This document shows positions 15,759 through 16,679 of a DNA stretch of 16,679 nucleotides, one piece after another. This DNA comes from Coemansia sp. RSA 922. Its lineage: Eukaryota; Kickxellomycota; Kickxellomycetes; Kickxellales; Kickxellaceae. Under the pieces are notes generated by a model. The model saw nothing but the letters and a program-made list of their open reading frames with translations, did no database searches and had not been told where the DNA came from. The translations under genes were made by a program, and so were the position numbers. The stretch covers positions 1-16,679 of the forward strand of contig JANBQS010000497.1 of NCBI GenBank assembly GCA_027577415.1, in the 5' to 3' direction. Within the stretch, counting starts at the first letter, position 1; each line of letters opens with the position of its first letter.

Positions 15759-16290
15759 GGCTAGAAGGATAGAGAAAAGAAAAATGATATCTTATGAGGA
15801 AGAGAGAAAGGGAAAAAGGGGGGAATCGCTTTGGTACCTTGTGAAAAGGGCATTCACTGGTCTGTGAGTGTCACACAAAGCCACTTGGGTGTTACGTGGA
15901 ATTTAGTCTGCCCAGCCACATGACCAACGATGGCTTGGTGATTGGCTCTTGGTGGTGTTAGTAATAACGCTTGTTGTCTTGTAGCAGCGGTCTGGGCAAA
16001 TTTAACTTTGTTACTGTGTTTTTATCGGCCTTTGCTAAATAATAGAACCAATTTTATCACTCATGTCGCCTTCATGTGGTCTCTCAAGTCACGAAAATTG
16101 ACGATGGTTCGATGTGTGGCCCTTGTATCAGCTGCAAGACAATAACATTGTTGTAGACAATACCGCGCGAACGACATATTAACCCACACAGTATATATAT
16201 CGGTATGTTCTCCCCGTCCTTCTTGACTTTATTTCATCTTTCGCTCATCCCCAAGCAATTTGCGTCGACTTTTTTTTTTTCATACATACC
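15759..16290. promoter_or_regulatory. Divergent promoter region of the aminotransferase and the small secreted-protein gene; TATA at 16192-16200
   Basis: No gene is supported. The side next to 15758 is purine-rich on the plus strand (about 15793-15826), that is a pyrimidine-rich leader for the aminotransferase. A minus-strand CCAAT lies at about 15940-15944. Toward 16291 there is TATATATAT (16192-16200), then a pyrimidine-rich leader and a T-run, a clear promoter for the downstream gene. Confidence 0.5.
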
Positions 16291-16522
16291 ATGTACCCTT
16301 CGTTTCTCTTCGCTTTACTCGCCAGTGCCCTTTTAGCGTGTACCGTGGCCATGCCAGTCCCAGCTCCACAGCTGATAACCAATATGCCGGCATATAGAAT
16401 GTCTCAGCAGCAGTGGATGGCAATGTACGTCTACCTGTGCAGAATTGGATACTTTCATTAGGGAACTAAGACTCTATAAGGGCAAAAAGCCTTGCAATAA
16501 ACTACCGCTCGCTCGGCGATAA
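16291..16522 (+). CDS. Small secreted protein with signal peptide; candidate 37-nt intron 16425-16461
   Basis: The ATG at 16291 lies about 90 nt after a TATA box. It opens a classic signal peptide, MYPSFLFALLASALLACTVA, followed by a proline-rich start of the mature part (MPVPAPQ). Read without splicing, the frame stops at 16459-16461 (56 residues). A strong 5' splice site GTACGT at 16425 and an AG at 16461 would remove 37 nt, including that stop. Splicing would give a 64-residue protein ending KGKKPCNKLPLARR at the TAA at 16520-16522. The mature peptide would then be short and basic, with one cysteine and a terminal Arg-Arg. I do not recognise it. The intron is unproven and unusually short. 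Confidence 0.45.
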
Positions 16523-16679
16523 TCTGGCGCCATATCCTACTTGTAAACAGCCTTGTCAATCCAATATTTATACTTTGAATACAGAAAAGATTTAATAACT
16601 CTATGTCCCAAACCACACCCTGATCAACTGATTACAGCCGCTTCTTGAATTGAGCCGATGACGCGGATTCACTTTTCTC

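Noticed and set aside
15942..16145. 67-codon plus-strand frame between the aminotransferase and the secreted-peptide gene
   Set aside because: No homology, no promoter at a suitable distance, and it lies in an evident regulatory interval.

Overview
The window looks like nuclear DNA of an early-diverging filamentous fungus. The genes are compact and mostly intronless. They sit in head-to-head and tail-to-tail pairs with short pyrimidine-rich leaders, and several encode eukaryotic housekeeping proteins (UTP23, a mitochondrial release-factor methyltransferase, an AGGF1-type splicing factor, SMIM8). Intronless long genes together with AGGF1 and SMIM8 homologues would fit Kickxellomycotina, but that placement is an impression, not something the sequence proves.

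Layout. (1) 1-2175: the 5' end of UTP23 (minus), then a divergent 604-residue gene fusing an S4 domain, a pseudouridine-synthase-like domain with its catalytic motif lost, and a complete PrmC/HemK methyltransferase. (2) About 2180-6800: an AT-rich accessory island. It holds two diverged copies of an unknown small gene (3238-3663 minus, 6345-6722 plus), a decayed Ty3/gypsy-type gag-protease fragment (about 4441-5877), and two inverted copies of a ~180-bp LTR-like repeat. One repeat copy interrupts the protease. (3) 6859-9802: a housekeeping block with AGGF1-like (minus), a MAG1-type DNA glycosylase (plus) and a SMIM8-like membrane protein (minus). (4) 10577-14539: a full-length, apparently intact ABCB/P-glycoprotein transporter. 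(5) 14652-15758 (minus): a HisC/CobD-like PLP aminotransferase. (6) 16291 onward: the start of a small secreted-protein gene, possibly with a very short intron.

The housekeeping genes do not form one pathway. UTP23 (ribosome biogenesis) and the mitochondrial translation methyltransferase share a 214-bp divergent promoter. AGGF1-like and MAG1 share a 229-bp one. The most novel material is the triple fusion at 361-2175 and the paralogous gene pair of the island. Those two proteins align without gaps through their central part and look like small beta-grasp-type proteins. Their promoters share TATA boxes and TGACGTA elements, and the copy at 6345 is preceded by two perfect palindromes.
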